Positions 51,723 to 61,128 of a stretch of 64,000 nucleotides of DNA are shown one piece after another (position 1 is the stretch's first letter; every line of letters begins with the position of its first letter). The stretch spans positions 5,642,001 through 5,706,000 of the forward strand of contig NZ_JAFIBW010000001.1 in the NCBI RefSeq assembly GCF_017833295.1, in the 5' to 3' direction. Source of the DNA: Methylobacterium sp. PvR107 (GTDB lineage: Bacteria > Pseudomonadota > Alphaproteobacteria > Rhizobiales > Beijerinckiaceae). The position numbers and the translations under genes were made by a program. The notes below the pieces were generated by a model, which did no database searches, was not told the DNA's origin, and saw only the letters and a list, made by a program, of their open reading frames with translations.

Positions 51723-53469
51723 CGGCCGTGCCGAGCCCCGGCAGCACCGCCTCGGGCGGCCCGGAGGCGACGAGCCGTCCGGCCTCCAGCACGTGGACCG
51801 CGTCGGCACCCTCCAGGGTCGAGAGGCGGTGGGCGATCAGGATCAGGGTGCGCCGGCCGGACAGCGCCCGCAGCGCCCGCATCACGGCGCCTTGCGTCTC
51901 GTCGTCAAGGGCGGACGTCGCCTCGTCGAACACGATCACGTCCGGGTCGTGGTAGAGCGCCCGGGCGATGCCGATGCGCTGGCGCTGGCCACCGGACAGC
52001 CGCGCGCCTCGCTCCCCGACCCGCTCCCCGTAGCCCTGCGGCAGGGACGCGACGAAATCGTGCGCGCCAGCGAGACGCGCCGCTCGCTCGACCGCGTCGA
52101 GGTCCGGCGCGTCGAGCCCGAGGGCGATGTTCTCCGCCACCGTGCCATCCACCAGGAACACCTCCTGCGGCACGTAGCCGATCCGGTTCTGCCAGGCCGG
52201 CAGGGTGGCAGGATCGAGGGCGACGCCGTCCACGGTGATCCGCCCCGCGGTGGGGCTCAGCACCCCGAGGAGCAGGCCGGCAAGCGTCGTCTTGCCCGAG
52301 CCGGTGCGGCCCGCGAGCCCGACCGTGGTGTTGACCGGGATCGTCAGCTCGATGCCGGCAAGCGCCGGCCGGCCGGTGCCGTAATCGAAGCCGATGCCTT
52401 CGAGCCGGATCGCCGTCGTGAACGGCAGCCGCTCCGCGGTGCGGGGCGGAGACGCCCGCTCATCGGCGAGCTCGTCGACGATCACCCGCACCGCCGGCAG
52501 GGTGAAGCGCATCAGCGCCACCGAGGTGAAGATGTTCTGGAAGGCCGGGAGCATCCGGTAGCCCGCGAAGGCGAACAGGCCGAGCAGCGGCAGGATCCCC
52601 GCGACGTCCAGGCCCTGCGCCAGCGCGAACAGCACCACCACGATCACCCCGCCGAAGGCCAGCGCCTCGATGACGAAGCGCGGCATCTGGCCGGTGAGCT
52701 GGCTTGCCGCCGTGGCGAGGGCGTAAGCCCGCGCCGGGACGTCGAACCGGCCCGCGAAGGCCTCCGCGCGCCCGTAGAGCTTCAGCTCGGTGAGCGCCCC
52801 GAAGGTCTCCTGGACGATGCGGAAGCGCGCCTCATTGTCGGCCACCGTGCGGGCGCCGAGCCGCGCGAGGCGGGCCCGCATCACCATGTAGATCCCGACA
52901 TAGAGGCCGCCGAAGCCGCCTCCGAGGATCAGCGCGAGCTGCGGCGCATAGGCCAGCAGGAAGGCAATCACCGCCAGTGCCGAACTCGCCCGCGAGGCCA
53001 GCACGGTGGCGGGCGTCAGGGCGCCGATCACCAGCCGGTCGGTCTCCGACAGCACGTTCTTGGCGAGCTCGGCGCTATTGGCCTGCGCGAAGAACAGCCG
53101 CTCCCGGTCGAGGTAGCGGAACAGCAGCCGCCGGCTGAGGCTGTAGCCGGCCAGATGGGTGAAGCGAAGCTGCGCGTAGGTCAGACCCGCATTGACCAGG
53201 GCCGTGACCAGAATCGCCGCCAACGCCGCACCGCCGGTCACCAGCAGGAAGCTGCGCTCGTCGGCGAGCCCGAGGAACGCCCGGGTTTGGGCGAGGTAGG
53301 GGATGCGGGTCACCGCCGACGGGTCGCCGACCAGCGTCAGGAACGGGATCACCGCGGCGACCCCCACCACCTCCAGAAGGGCCGCCGCGGCCAGGCCGAC
53401 GGCGATCAGGGCGAGGCGCCGCCGGTCGGGGGCCCGCAGGGCGCGGACGAGGTCGATCAGCGCGCGCAT
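51718..53469 (-). CDS. ABC exporter, fused membrane and ATPase domains
   Basis: A 583-residue half-transporter. Six helices in ~18-300 form the membrane domain. The nucleotide-binding domain has Walker A GLAGRTGSGKTTLAGLLLG (~387), Q-loop YVPQEVFLVDGTV, signature RLSGGQRQRIGIARALYHDP, Walker B VIVFDEATSALD and the switch His in LIAHRLST. This layout is type IV export (lipid, peptide or polysaccharide), working as a homodimer. No substrate gene is adjacent. ATG 53469 fits. Confidence 0.9.
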   Translation of the reverse strand: MRALIDLVRALRAPDRRRLALIAVGLAAAALLEVVGVAAVIPFLTLVGDPSAVTRIPYLAQTRAFLGLADERSFLLVTGGAALAAILVTALVNAGLTYAQLRFTHLAGYSLSRRLLFRYLDRERLFFAQANSAELAKNVLSETDRLVIGALTPATVLASRASSALAVIAFLLAYAPQLALILGGGFGGLYVGIYMVMRARLARLGARTVADNEARFRIVQETFGALTELKLYGRAEAFAGRFDVPARAYALATAASQLTGQMPRFVIEALAFGGVIVVVLFALAQGLDVAGILPLLGLFAFAGYRMLPAFQNIFTSVALMRFTLPAVRVIVDELADERASPPRTAERLPFTTAIRLEGIGFDYGTGRPALAGIELTIPVNTTVGLAGRTGSGKTTLAGLLLGVLSPTAGRITVDGVALDPATLPAWQNRIGYVPQEVFLVDGTVAENIALGLDAPDLDAVERAARLAGAHDFVASLPQGYGERVGERGARLSGGQRQRIGIARALYHDPDVIVFDEATSALDDETQGAVMRALRALSGRRTLILIAHRLSTLEGADAVHVLEAGRLVASGPPEAVLPGLGTAA

Positions 53470-53548
53470 GGCGTCGGACAGGTCGGCGGGGCGGCTCGCA
53501 TGACGAGCTCGGGCTTAAGCGTGCCGCCCCGGCCTGTCCACGCCGGGC

Positions 53549-53875
53549 TCAGCCGAGCTTCTTGAGGGTGCCGAGATCGACGTCGCCGTCCTGGCTGGAG
53601 AAGGTGAGCGTCTTCGAGGATCCATCCGCCTGCGACACGCCACGGATCCGGTGATCGCCGCTGTCGTAGGTTGTGACCTGGCCGTCGCGCTGGATCAGCA
53701 GGCGTTGCTTGTCCGGAAAGACGGCATAGTTCATGCCGTTTTGCGCGCCGCTGGTCGCGGGCTCGCCGAGATCCTTCGGCCACCAGGGCTCCGCGCCCTT
53801 CATCGGCTCCATACCCTTCATGGGTTCCATACCCTTCATGGGTTCCATGGGCTTCATCGGTTTCATCGGTTCCAT
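53549..53875 (-). CDS. MEPMK-repeat small protein
   Basis: A 108-residue soluble protein. Residues 1-27 repeat MEPMKPMKP, MEPMKGMEPMKGMEPMKG; the DNA repeats a ~21-bp unit (53803-53870). Then a conserved domain: WWPKDLGEPATSGAQNGMNY, AVFPDKQRLLIQRDGQVTTY, DSGDHRIRGVSQADGSSKTL, ending LGTLKKLG. I recognise the domain from other Rhizobiales proteins of unknown function; the repeat number is variable there. The start at 53875 is the first of several ATGs in the repeat; no strong ribosome site decides. Confidence 0.75.
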   Translation of the reverse strand: MEPMKPMKPMEPMKGMEPMKGMEPMKGAEPWWPKDLGEPATSGAQNGMNYAVFPDKQRLLIQRDGQVTTYDSGDHRIRGVSQADGSSKTLTFSSQDGDVDLGTLKKLG

Positions 53876-53956
53876 CGCACGCACCTCCTGCCGTCCGGTA
53901 GACAGGAGGACGCGGCAGGGCGGGAAGAGTTGCATGCCGGTCCCGCCCGGACGGGC

Positions 53957-54622
53957 TCACAGCATCGGCTGCTCGCGGATCTGCCCGTCGAAACCGACAT
54001 GGAGCTGGCGCTCGCGCCCGTCACGGTCCTTGGCGGCCATCTCGATGTGGCGCGGGCCGCGGCCGGTGACGCGCAAGTCGCTGTAGCCGGCCGCCTGGAC
54101 TGCGGCCGTCAGGGCCGGCAGGTCGGGCTTCGGCCCGAGGCCGATACGATCCTTGGCCCAATCGAGGCTGCCGGTCGGCGGGCCACCCGCCGGCCCGAGC
54201 ACCACCGTGCTTCCGTCCCCGTGGGTGAGGAGGCTGGCGTGCAGGAAGCCCTGCTCGAACCGGCCTTGCACAATCACCGCCTCGCCCTTGGCGACGAGTC
54301 CGCCGCCCTCGCCCGCGTGGCCGGTCTCGACCAGCGCCCGGCCGGTGCCGTCCTGGACCACGAACTTGTTGCCGAAAATCTCGGCGACCTCACCCTTGAT
54401 GGCGGTCGCGCTCGAGGTGGCCAGGGCCTGGATCGCCACCGGCACCACCGGGGTCGGCCGGAAGCTCGTGCCCTGCGCCAGGGACAGGCCCACGGCGCCG
54501 AGGACCAGGGGAGCCGCGATCGCACCCACCACCCAGGTCCGCCGGGGAATCGCGGTGCGGCTGCCGCCGGCCGGCTCTCGGATCTCCCGGGCCGTGCCGT
54601 CGATCGTCTTGTTGTCGCTCAT
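53957..54622 (-). CDS. Exported OB-fold/PepSY-like protein of unknown function
   Basis: A 221-residue protein with a membrane helix near residue 27-47 (RRTWVVGAIAAPLVLGAVGL), so it is anchored or exported. Residues ~75-145 (IKGEVAEIFGNKFVVQDGTG, VIVQGRFEQGFLHASLLTHG) form an OB-fold-like barrel. The C-terminal ~50 (AAVQAAGYSDLRVTGRGPRH, EMAAKDRDGRERQLHVGFD) resembles a PepSY-type strand pattern. It is divergent from the two-component pair beginning 480 bp away, a neighbour relation common for such proteins; the domain names are tentative. Confidence 0.6.
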   Translation of the reverse strand: MSDNKTIDGTAREIREPAGGSRTAIPRRTWVVGAIAAPLVLGAVGLSLAQGTSFRPTPVVPVAIQALATSSATAIKGEVAEIFGNKFVVQDGTGRALVETGHAGEGGGLVAKGEAVIVQGRFEQGFLHASLLTHGDGSTVVLGPAGGPPTGSLDWAKDRIGLGPKPDLPALTAAVQAAGYSDLRVTGRGPRHIEMAAKDRDGRERQLHVGFDGQIREQPML

Positions 54623-55104
54623 GATGTGTCGCCTCTGAAGGGTCCGGACCCGTTCGATCCGTGGCGACTGCGTAAGGGGTCGCCTCCAATCCGGCCTGAA
54701 CCGCCCGGTTCAGGCCCGGTTTAATCGCGCGTCCTAGAGCACGTCCTGCGGAACCCGTGCGGGTTCAGAGGCTTGGCGGCAGGAGCTGATGCACGCACAC
54801 GACATAGGACCGGGACGCGCCGGATCGGCTGTCCCATTGGCACACTCATCCTGAGGTGCCGGAGCGCAGCGGTCAGCTCAGGATGAGGAGGTCGGCTGGG
54901 GTTCGCCCGGTCACCCTTGGCAAGACGCGCCGTCGTGGACCGTGAGGCAGGCCAGCGGATCGGCGCCGACACGGCCGCCTGCGCGTGCAACATGAGAGCA
55001 CAGCCCTAACTCCTCACGCCAGCGAGGTTTGCGGCCACGGGACCCAAAGGACTTGGATCGGGCCGGGATCCGGAATCAAAGGTCAGACGGGGGAGATAGG
55101 ACGG
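54623..55104. other. Intergenic region with two hairpins (REP-like)
   Basis: GAACCCG-TG-CGGGTTC (54751-54766) and CTCATCCTGAG (54845-54855) with CTCAGGATGAG (54877-54887) form perfect stems. The second, including GAGGTGCCGGAGCGCAGC, is of a type I recall as dispersed in Methylobacterium intergenic DNA. The region probably also holds the promoter of the two-component operon. Confidence 0.5.
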
Positions 55105-55770
55105 GTGAAGATCCTGCTGGTGGAGGACGACGCGGCCCTCGCCGCCGAGGTGGCGAAGGTGCTGCGGGCGGAGAACTTCGTCCTCGACCACGCCGCCACC
55201 GGCGAGGATGCCCAGCATCTTGGCGAGACCGAGGGCTACGACGCCGTCGTGCTGGATCTCGGTCTTCCGAAGGGTGACGGCGTCTCCGTGCTGCGGGCCT
55301 GGCGGACGGCCGGACGGACCCTGCCGGTGCTCGTGCTCACCGCACGGGACGGCTGGAGCGACAAGGTCGCGGCCTTCAAGGCGGGGGCCGACGACTACCT
55401 CGTCAAGCCAGTCCGGGTGGAGGAACTGGTGATCCGCCTGCGCGCCCTCGTGCGCCGGTCGCAGGGCGGCGGGGCGAGCCGCATCGTCTGCGGCCCCCTG
55501 AGCTTCGATCCGGGGCTCGGCGCCTTCGAGCACGAGGGCCTGCCGCTCAAGCTCACCGGCCTCGAATGGCGGGTGCTGTCCTGCCTGGCGCTGAACCGTG
55601 AGGCCGTGGTGCCGCGCCTGCACCTGATCGAGCGGGTCTACGAGGGCGATGCCGACGTCGATTCGAACTCCGTGGAGGTGATCATCACGCGGCTGCGCCG
55701 GAAGATCGCCCCGGCCCGGATCGAGAACGTGCGCGGCCACGGCTACCGCCTGCACGCGGATCCCGCCTGA
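55105..55770 (+). CDS. OmpR-family response regulator
   Basis: A 221-residue regulator. GTG 55105 (GGAGATAGG upstream) starts the receiver domain directly (VKILLVEDDAALAAEVAKVL); phospho-Asp is in YDAVVLDLGLPKGDG (~51), Thr in LVLTARDGW and Lys in YLVKPVRVEELV. Residues ~125-220 form the winged-helix effector (LKLTGLEWRVLSCLALNREA, SNSVEVIITRLRRKI, ENVRGHGYRL). It resembles the QseB/PmrA group. Its stop overlaps the kinase ATG. Confidence 0.95.
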   Translation: MKILLVEDDAALAAEVAKVLRAENFVLDHAATGEDAQHLGETEGYDAVVLDLGLPKGDGVSVLRAWRTAGRTLPVLVLTARDGWSDKVAAFKAGADDYLVKPVRVEELVIRLRALVRRSQGGGASRIVCGPLSFDPGLGAFEHEGLPLKLTGLEWRVLSCLALNREAVVPRLHLIERVYEGDADVDSNSVEVIITRLRRKIAPARIENVRGHGYRLHADPA

Positions 55771-57095
55771 TGGCGGACGCGACGCCGCGCCGGTCGCTGC
55801 GCGCCCGCCTGCTCGCCGCCGCCCTGGTCCTGGTGCTGGCGGCCCTGGTGGTGGCGGGGCTCGCCATCGGGGTGATCCTGCACCGGTTCGTGCGCGGGCA
55901 GCTCGACGGGCGACTGGACGCGCAGATCACCGCCCTGCGGGCCGGGCTCGAAGCCGGGATCCTGCCCGGGAGCCTCGACGCCCCACCCTACGACCGCCCC
56001 GGTCCCGGCTGGGCCTGGGAGGTGCGCCGCGGGCCCGAGACGATCCGCTCCGGCTCCCTGCGGGGCGGCGACATCCGCCTGTTCGATCCGGGGCCGGCGG
56101 ACGATCCCGACCGGCCGCACCCGGCCTCCGCGACGGGGCCGCGGGGTGAGCCTCTCGTCGCCCGTGTGCTCACCCTGGCGGGGCCGCCGGCCGCGACCAT
56201 CGTGGTGGCCGCGCCGGAGGGCGAGTTGCGCGGACCCCTGCGCGAGGCGCTGACGAGCCTCGCCCTGGCGCTCGGGATCCTCGCCCTGTGCCTGCTCGCC
56301 GGGCTCGCGTTCCAGGTCCGCCTCGGTCTCGCGCCGCTGACGCGCCTGCGGGTCGACCTCGCGGGCGTGCGGGCCGGGCAACGCGAACGCGTGCCGGAGG
56401 ACCAGCCCGCCGAGATCGCGCCCGTGGTGGCAGAACTCAACGCGCTCCTCGACCAGAACGCGCAGAATCTGGAGCGGGCCCGCGGCCACGTCGCCAACCT
56501 CGCCCATGCCCTCAAGACACCGCTCGCCACCCTGTCGATGGCGCTGACCGACCCCGCACGCGACCCGGACGGAGCGCTGCGCCGGCAGGTGGACGACATG
56601 GACCGGCGGGTGCGCCATCATCTGCGCCGGGCCCGGGCCGCGGCTCTGGCGGGCTCGACCCGGCGCCGCACGCATCTGGCGCCGCGCCTCTCGGATCTGC
56701 GCGACGCGCTGGCGCGGCTCTACGCCGAGAAGGGCGCGGCGATCGATCTCGCCGTGCCGGAGGACCTCTCCGTACCCTGCGAGGGCCAGGATCTCGACGA
56801 GATGCTCGGCAACCTCGTGGATAATGCTTGCCGCTGGTGCCGGACTCGCGTCCGGATCGGCGTGGCCGCCCAGGACGGCGGCATTCACGTGCGCGTGGAG
56901 GATGACGGTCCCGGCCTCGACGCCGAGGCCGCGGCCTCCGTCATGGCACGCGGCCGGCGCCTCGATGAGGGCGTCCCGGGCCACGGCTTCGGGCTGCCGA
57001 TCACCCTCGAGCTTGCCGAGCTCTACGGCGGCGGTCTGAGCCTCGCGCGGTCGGATCTTGGCGGATTGCGGGCGGAGCTGGTGCTGCCGGCGTGA
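55770..57095 (+). CDS. Sensor histidine kinase
   Basis: A 441-residue membrane kinase. Two helices (~12-36 and ~165-190) bracket a ~130-residue periplasmic sensor with no recognised fold; a HAMP-like segment follows (LAPLTRLRVDLAGVRAGQRE), then the H-box NLAHALKTPLATLSMAL, N-box LDEMLGNLVDNACRW, G1 VEDDGPGLD and G2 PGHGFGLPITLELAELYGG. It is coupled to the response regulator by a TGATG overlap. Sensor ligand unknown; the QseC/PmrB-like plan may sense metals or envelope stress. Confidence 0.95.
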   Translation: MADATPRRSLRARLLAAALVLVLAALVVAGLAIGVILHRFVRGQLDGRLDAQITALRAGLEAGILPGSLDAPPYDRPGPGWAWEVRRGPETIRSGSLRGGDIRLFDPGPADDPDRPHPASATGPRGEPLVARVLTLAGPPAATIVVAAPEGELRGPLREALTSLALALGILALCLLAGLAFQVRLGLAPLTRLRVDLAGVRAGQRERVPEDQPAEIAPVVAELNALLDQNAQNLERARGHVANLAHALKTPLATLSMALTDPARDPDGALRRQVDDMDRRVRHHLRRARAAALAGSTRRRTHLAPRLSDLRDALARLYAEKGAAIDLAVPEDLSVPCEGQDLDEMLGNLVDNACRWCRTRVRIGVAAQDGGIHVRVEDDGPGLDAEAAASVMARGRRLDEGVPGHGFGLPITLELAELYGGGLSLARSDLGGLRAELVLPA

Positions 57096-57504
57096 CCCGG
57101 GAGGATCCTGCCGTGCGGCGATCGAGGACGCAGCGGAGAGGCGAGAGATGGGACGCCTCCCCGGATCCCGCGTATCCGCGGACGCTTGAGCCGCCATCCC
57201 GTCGTCCCGGTGCGCCGAAGGCGAGCCCGCGACCCGGAGCCGCCGACGGCGCACATTCTGGGTTTCACAGGGGTTCTGGATCACGGGTTCCGCTTCGCGG
57301 CCCCGGGATGACGGGGTTGTCCTCAGGGCAACCCAGACAACGGCCGCACCGCGCCGGATCAGGGGACACGGCACCGGTGATGGCGTCGCAAAGGCCTTGT
57401 CGGTCCGGATCCAAAACCCTGCCTGGGGGCAAAGCGAGGCCTGGTTCATCGGGGCTCCGCCGCAAGACACCGCACAAGGGCAGGCCCTTCGGAAAGCCCG
57501 TTTG
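57096..57504. other. Intergenic region with a REP-like long hairpin
   Basis: CCCGTCGTCCCGG (57198-57210) and CCGGGATGACGGG (57303-57315) are inverted repeats with one mismatch, separated by 92 bp including CGGGTTCCGCTTCGCGGCCC. I recall such elements as dispersed in rhizobial genomes. It separates convergent genes, so it may also serve as terminator. Nothing else is seen. Confidence 0.45.
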
Positions 57505-58896
57505 TCAGCCGAGCGCCTCCCGCAGGATCGGGCGGATGCGCGGGTCGGCGCAGTGGGCGACGTTGAAGCGCATGTAGCCGTTCCAGGAATCCGACAGGCT
57601 GAACGAGGTGCCCGGCGCCAGCACCATGCCGCGGGCCAGCGCCCGGCGGGCGACGTCGGCCCCGTCGCGCCCGTCCGGCAGGCGCATCCATAGGAAGAAC
57701 CCGCCCCTGGGCTGCGACCAGGGCTCCAAGCCGCAGGCGCGCAACTCCGCGAAGGCCTGCACCATCGCCCCGGCGATGCGGCGGCGGGTCTCGGCGAGGT
57801 GGCGCCGATAGGCGCCCTCGCTGATGAGCGTGTGTACCAGCGCCGCCGTCAGGTGGCCGTTGCCGAGGCTCAGCGCCAGCTTGAGATCGACCAGCGGCTC
57901 CACCCAGTCGGCCCGGAGCGCGATCCAGCCGCAGCGGGCGGCGGCCGAGAGGGTCTTGGAGAAGCTGCCGATCTGAATCACCCGCTCCAGCCCGTCGAAG
58001 CCGGCGAGCCGCGGCGCCGCCTCAGGTTCGAGGTCGCCGAAGATCTCGTCCTCGACGATGAGCGTGTCGTGCGCCTCGCACAGCTTCAGGACTCGGTGCG
58101 CCACATTCGGCGCGAGGCTCGCCCCGGTCGGGTTCTGGAGCGCCGCGTTGGTCAGGTAGAAGCGCGGCCGGTGCTGCTCAAGCAGGGTCGCGAGCGCCCG
58201 CAGGTCCGGGCCCTCCGGCGTGATCGGCACCCCGACCACCGCGACCCGCTGGGCACGCAGCAGCGCCAGGAAGTTGAAGTAGCAGGGATCGTCCACCAGC
58301 ACGGTGTCGCCGGGCTGGAGCAGGAAGCGGCAGACGAGATCGAGCGCCTGGGTGGCCGATTCGACGAGCACGATCTGGTCGGGCTCGGCGCCGACGCCCT
58401 TCTCGCCGACCTTGCGGGCGATCTGGTTGCGCAGAGGCTCGTAGCCCAGCGGCCGGTCGTAATTGGTCATCTCGGTGAGGTCGGCCCGGGCCACCCGGCG
58501 CAGGCCCCGGCGGATCGCCTCGTGGGGCATCCAGTCGTCGGGCAGCCAGCCCGCGCCCGGCTTAAGCTGGTCGGACCCCGCCTGCTGCGCCTGCCGGGTG
58601 ATCCAGAGCGGATCCACGATCCGGTCGAGCCGCGGCCCCATCGCCTGGAGCGAGAGCGGCCGGGTCTTGCCGGCGACGTAGAAGCCCGAGCCCGGCCGGG
58701 CCACCACGGCGCCCTCGGCGGCGAGACGCTCGTAGGCTTCGACGACCGTGGATTTCGACACGCCCATCGTGCCCGCGAAGGCGCGCACCGACGGGATCCG
58801 CACGCCGGGAACGAGCCGTCGGGCCGCGATCCGCTCCCGGATCTCGCCGATCACGGCCTCGACGCGGGTCCCGGGGCTTCTGCCTGCGATCGACAT
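57505..58896 (-). CDS. MocR/PdxR-type regulator (GntR helix fused to aminotransferase fold)
   Basis: A 463-residue protein. Residues ~8-75 form a GntR winged helix (IRERIAARRLVPGVRIPSVR, AFAGTMGVSKSTVVEAYERL); ~100-463 are an aminotransferase class I fold with YDRPLGYEPLRNQIA, LVDDPCYFNFL, AALQNPTGASLA, VEDEIFGDLE and the PLP lysine in IGSFSKTLSAAARCGWIA. Such regulators bind PLP or an amino-acid adduct and control vitamin B6, transport or amino-acid genes. It is divergent from the DUF1127 gene, with the EamA transporter next, a likely regulatory target. Confidence 0.9.
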   Translation of the reverse strand: MSIAGRSPGTRVEAVIGEIRERIAARRLVPGVRIPSVRAFAGTMGVSKSTVVEAYERLAAEGAVVARPGSGFYVAGKTRPLSLQAMGPRLDRIVDPLWITRQAQQAGSDQLKPGAGWLPDDWMPHEAIRRGLRRVARADLTEMTNYDRPLGYEPLRNQIARKVGEKGVGAEPDQIVLVESATQALDLVCRFLLQPGDTVLVDDPCYFNFLALLRAQRVAVVGVPITPEGPDLRALATLLEQHRPRFYLTNAALQNPTGASLAPNVAHRVLKLCEAHDTLIVEDEIFGDLEPEAAPRLAGFDGLERVIQIGSFSKTLSAAARCGWIALRADWVEPLVDLKLALSLGNGHLTAALVHTLISEGAYRRHLAETRRRIAGAMVQAFAELRACGLEPWSQPRGGFFLWMRLPDGRDGADVARRALARGMVLAPGTSFSLSDSWNGYMRFNVAHCADPRIRPILREALG

Positions 58897-59009
58897 CCGT
58901 ACTGCTCACTCGTCCGGACAATTCTTCCGAATCGTACCGAAGTGTTCCTGTTGCCGCCAGCCCCGGGCGGTCAGGATCGCCCCGCCCCACAGAGACGGAG
59001 GAGGGGATC

Positions 59010-59306
59010 GTGGACCATTGCTTTTCCGAGACCACCGGCCCTGCCCGGACGCCGCGGCTCGCCCGGGTGGCAGCGATATGCGCCGGAGTCGTCGCGGAGA
59101 TCCGAGCCGGCCTGTCGCGTGCGGCCATGAACCGGCGCGTTCTGCAGCGGCTCTCGACGCTGTCGGAGCGGGAATTGAAGGATATCGGGCTGACGCCGCA
59201 GGATGTGGCGGATGCCTGCGGGCCGGGGACGGGCGACGCCATCGACATGCTGGTCGGCCGCCGCGACGAGCGCCGCCACGCCCGCGCGACGGCACGGCGT
59301 TGGTGA
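59010..59306 (+). CDS. DUF1127 protein
   Basis: A 98-residue protein from GTG 59010 with a strong GGAGGAGGGG site. The C-terminal DUF1127 motif is NRRVLQRLSTLSERELKDIG, LTPQDVADA. Members are small, basic and often stress- or phosphate-responsive; some bind RNA. The N-terminal half is variable. It lies 29 bp before the EamA gene on the same strand. Confidence 0.8.
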   Translation: MDHCFSETTGPARTPRLARVAAICAGVVAEIRAGLSRAAMNRRVLQRLSTLSERELKDIGLTPQDVADACGPGTGDAIDMLVGRRDERRHARATARRW

Positions 59307-59335
59307 GGCGGCCGGTCGCGGCCTAGGATGCATCC

Positions 59336-60241
59336 ATGACGCTGCGTGACGGGCTGGCCGCGACCCTGGTGGTCACGATTCTCGGGCTGGCCTTCGTGGC
59401 CATCAAGGCCGGCCTGGAGACCGTGCCGCCGCTGATGCTGTGTGCCCTGCGCTTCGGCTTCGCGGCCCTGCCGGCGGCGCTGGTGATCCGGCCGCCCCGG
59501 GCCTCCGCCACCCTGGTGGTCGGGTTCGGGCTCGCCCTCGGCGTCGGCCAGTTCGGGCTGCTCATGACGGCGATTCGCCTTGGTATGCCGGCCGGGCTGT
59601 CGTCGCTGCTGATCCAGGTCCAGGTGCCCCTGACCGTGGCCCTCGCCTGGGCGGTGCAGAAGGAACGCCCGCGCGGCCTTCAAGTGCTGGGGGGCGGGAT
59701 CGCGCTCCTCGGCGTCGCCGTGGTGGCGCTCGAACGGGGCGGAAGCGCCCCGGTGGGGCCGCTGCTCCTGGTCGTCGGCGCAGCCCTGGCCTGGGCCTGC
59801 GCCAATATCATCGTGAAGCGGATCGGCCGGGTGGACCGGCTGGCGCTGATGGTCTGGGGCAGCCTCGCCACCACGCTGCCACTGCTCGCGCTGTCGCTGG
59901 TCATCGAGGGGCCGTCCGCCCTGGCGGCGCTGGCGCATCCGAGTTGGGGGGCGATCGGCTCGGTCGCCTTCCAGGCCTATCCGACGACGCTCCTCGCCTT
60001 CGGCCTCTGGAACGGGCTGCTGACGCGATACCCGGCGGCGGCCGTGACGCCCTTCGCGCTCCTGGTGCCGGTGGCCGGCATCCTGAGCACGCATTTCGTG
60101 CTGGGCGAGCCGCTCAGCGCCGACACCCTCGCCGGCGGCGTCCTGGTTCTGGCCGGTATCGCGCTGAGCCTTCGGGGCGCCCGGACTGCTCTCGGCGGTC
60201 CGGCACGATCGGAGATGGCCACGCCCGAGAAGGTGGCCTGA
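59336..60241 (+). CDS. EamA (DMT) family transporter
   Basis: A 301-residue membrane protein with ten helices as two EamA repeats: the first has ATLVVTILGLAFVAIKAGLE and FAALPAALVIRPPRA, the second AALAWACANIIVKRIGRVD and PFALLVPVAGILSTHFVLGE. It is probably an exporter of amino acids or related metabolites. The divergent MocR regulator makes an amino-acid or PLP link plausible. ATG 59336. Confidence 0.85.
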   Translation: MTLRDGLAATLVVTILGLAFVAIKAGLETVPPLMLCALRFGFAALPAALVIRPPRASATLVVGFGLALGVGQFGLLMTAIRLGMPAGLSSLLIQVQVPLTVALAWAVQKERPRGLQVLGGGIALLGVAVVALERGGSAPVGPLLLVVGAALAWACANIIVKRIGRVDRLALMVWGSLATTLPLLALSLVIEGPSALAALAHPSWGAIGSVAFQAYPTTLLAFGLWNGLLTRYPAAAVTPFALLVPVAGILSTHFVLGEPLSADTLAGGVLVLAGIALSLRGARTALGGPARSEMATPEKVA

Positions 60242-60316
60242 CGCCCGGCGTCGCGGTTCGGCAGATGGCCGTCCGCCCGAAGCCGAACTGTTCGGATTGT
60301 GAGATTGGAGAAGACG

Positions 60317-60393
60317 TGGCGCGGGCGACGGGGCTCGAACCCGCGACCTCCGGCGTGACAGGCCGGCACTCTAACCAACTGAGCTACGCCCGC
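60317..60393 (-). tRNA. tRNA-Asp(GUC)
   Basis: A 77-nt cloverleaf with encoded CCA. Acceptor GCGGGCG; anticodon stem CCGGC/GCCGG with loop CTGTCAC, anticodon GTC; T-arm CGCGG-GTTCGAG-CCCCG. It lies about 75 bp after the EamA stop, on the opposite strand. Confidence 0.95.
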
Positions 60394-60720
60394 ACGGCGT
60401 GATCGCCTCGAAGGGGCGTTTCGCCCGGCGACGGGGCGGGGTTTATGGGGCGCTAGGGGACCTGTCAAGCGTATCCGGGGCGGATTCGGCGGACCCGCGA
60501 CACCCGGGACCTGCGCGCTTCCGCCGTGTTGCAGGCATGCCGCCCATTCCCATTTCAGGGGAGCACTGACAGCGCGCTTTGTGCGACGCGACAAGCCATT
60601 GTCACGGGCCGGCGGCTCGACTAAGCCTCCGGCCGCGCGCATCCTGGCATAAGAACAATTCCACGGGCGAGTCCGGGTCGGCGTCGCACCGCGGTTTCCT
60701 ACGTCTCGCGAGGCCCTGGC
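60394..60720. other. Leader and promoter region of the nuo operon
   Basis: No coding frame is supported. It separates tRNA-Asp (minus) from nuoA (plus) and must contain both promoters; I cannot identify reliable -35/-10 boxes. Confidence 0.45.
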
Positions 60721-61086
60721 ATGACCGGATTGTTGGCGGATTACCTGCCGCTCATCGTCTTCATCGGCGTGGCGCTGTTCATCGCCACGGCTCTGCTGGT
60801 CGTGCCGTTTCTCGTGGCCTTCAAAAGCCCCGATCCGGAGAAGCTGTCGGCCTACGAATGCGGCTTCAACGCGTTCGACGACGCCCGCATGAAGTTCGAC
60901 GTGCGGTTCTACCTCGTGGCGATCCTGTTCATCATCTTCGACCTCGAGGTCGCGTTCCTGTTCCCCTGGGCGATCACCTTCGGGGATCTGGGCTGGTTCG
61001 GCTTCTGGTCGATGATGGTCTTCCTGGGCGTGCTGACCGTCGGCTTCGTCTACGAGTGGCGCAAGGGCGCCCTCGAATGGGATTGA
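60721..61086 (+). CDS. nuoA: NADH-quinone oxidoreductase subunit A
   Basis: A 121-residue membrane subunit of complex I with three helices (~9-33, 64-84 and 90-110). The loop [20 protein letters not shown] is the invariant ND3/NuoA signature including the conserved Cys of the active/deactive loop. It lies at the quinone site junction. First gene of the operon, 42 bp before nuoB. Confidence 0.95.
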   Translation: MTGLLADYLPLIVFIGVALFIATALLVVPFLVAFKSPDPEKLSAYECGFNAFDDARMKFDVRFYLVAILFIIFDLEVAFLFPWAITFGDLGWFGFWSMMVFLGVLTVGFVYEWRKGALEWD

Positions 61087-61128
61087 AGTCCCGCCGCTCG
61101 CCGCCCGCACTGAATTCTTGAGTCGCCG

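Noticed and set aside
51646..53565. A 639-residue plus-strand frame opposite the ABC exporter
   Set aside because: Antisense of a gene with all ABC motifs; starts in the tandem repeat.
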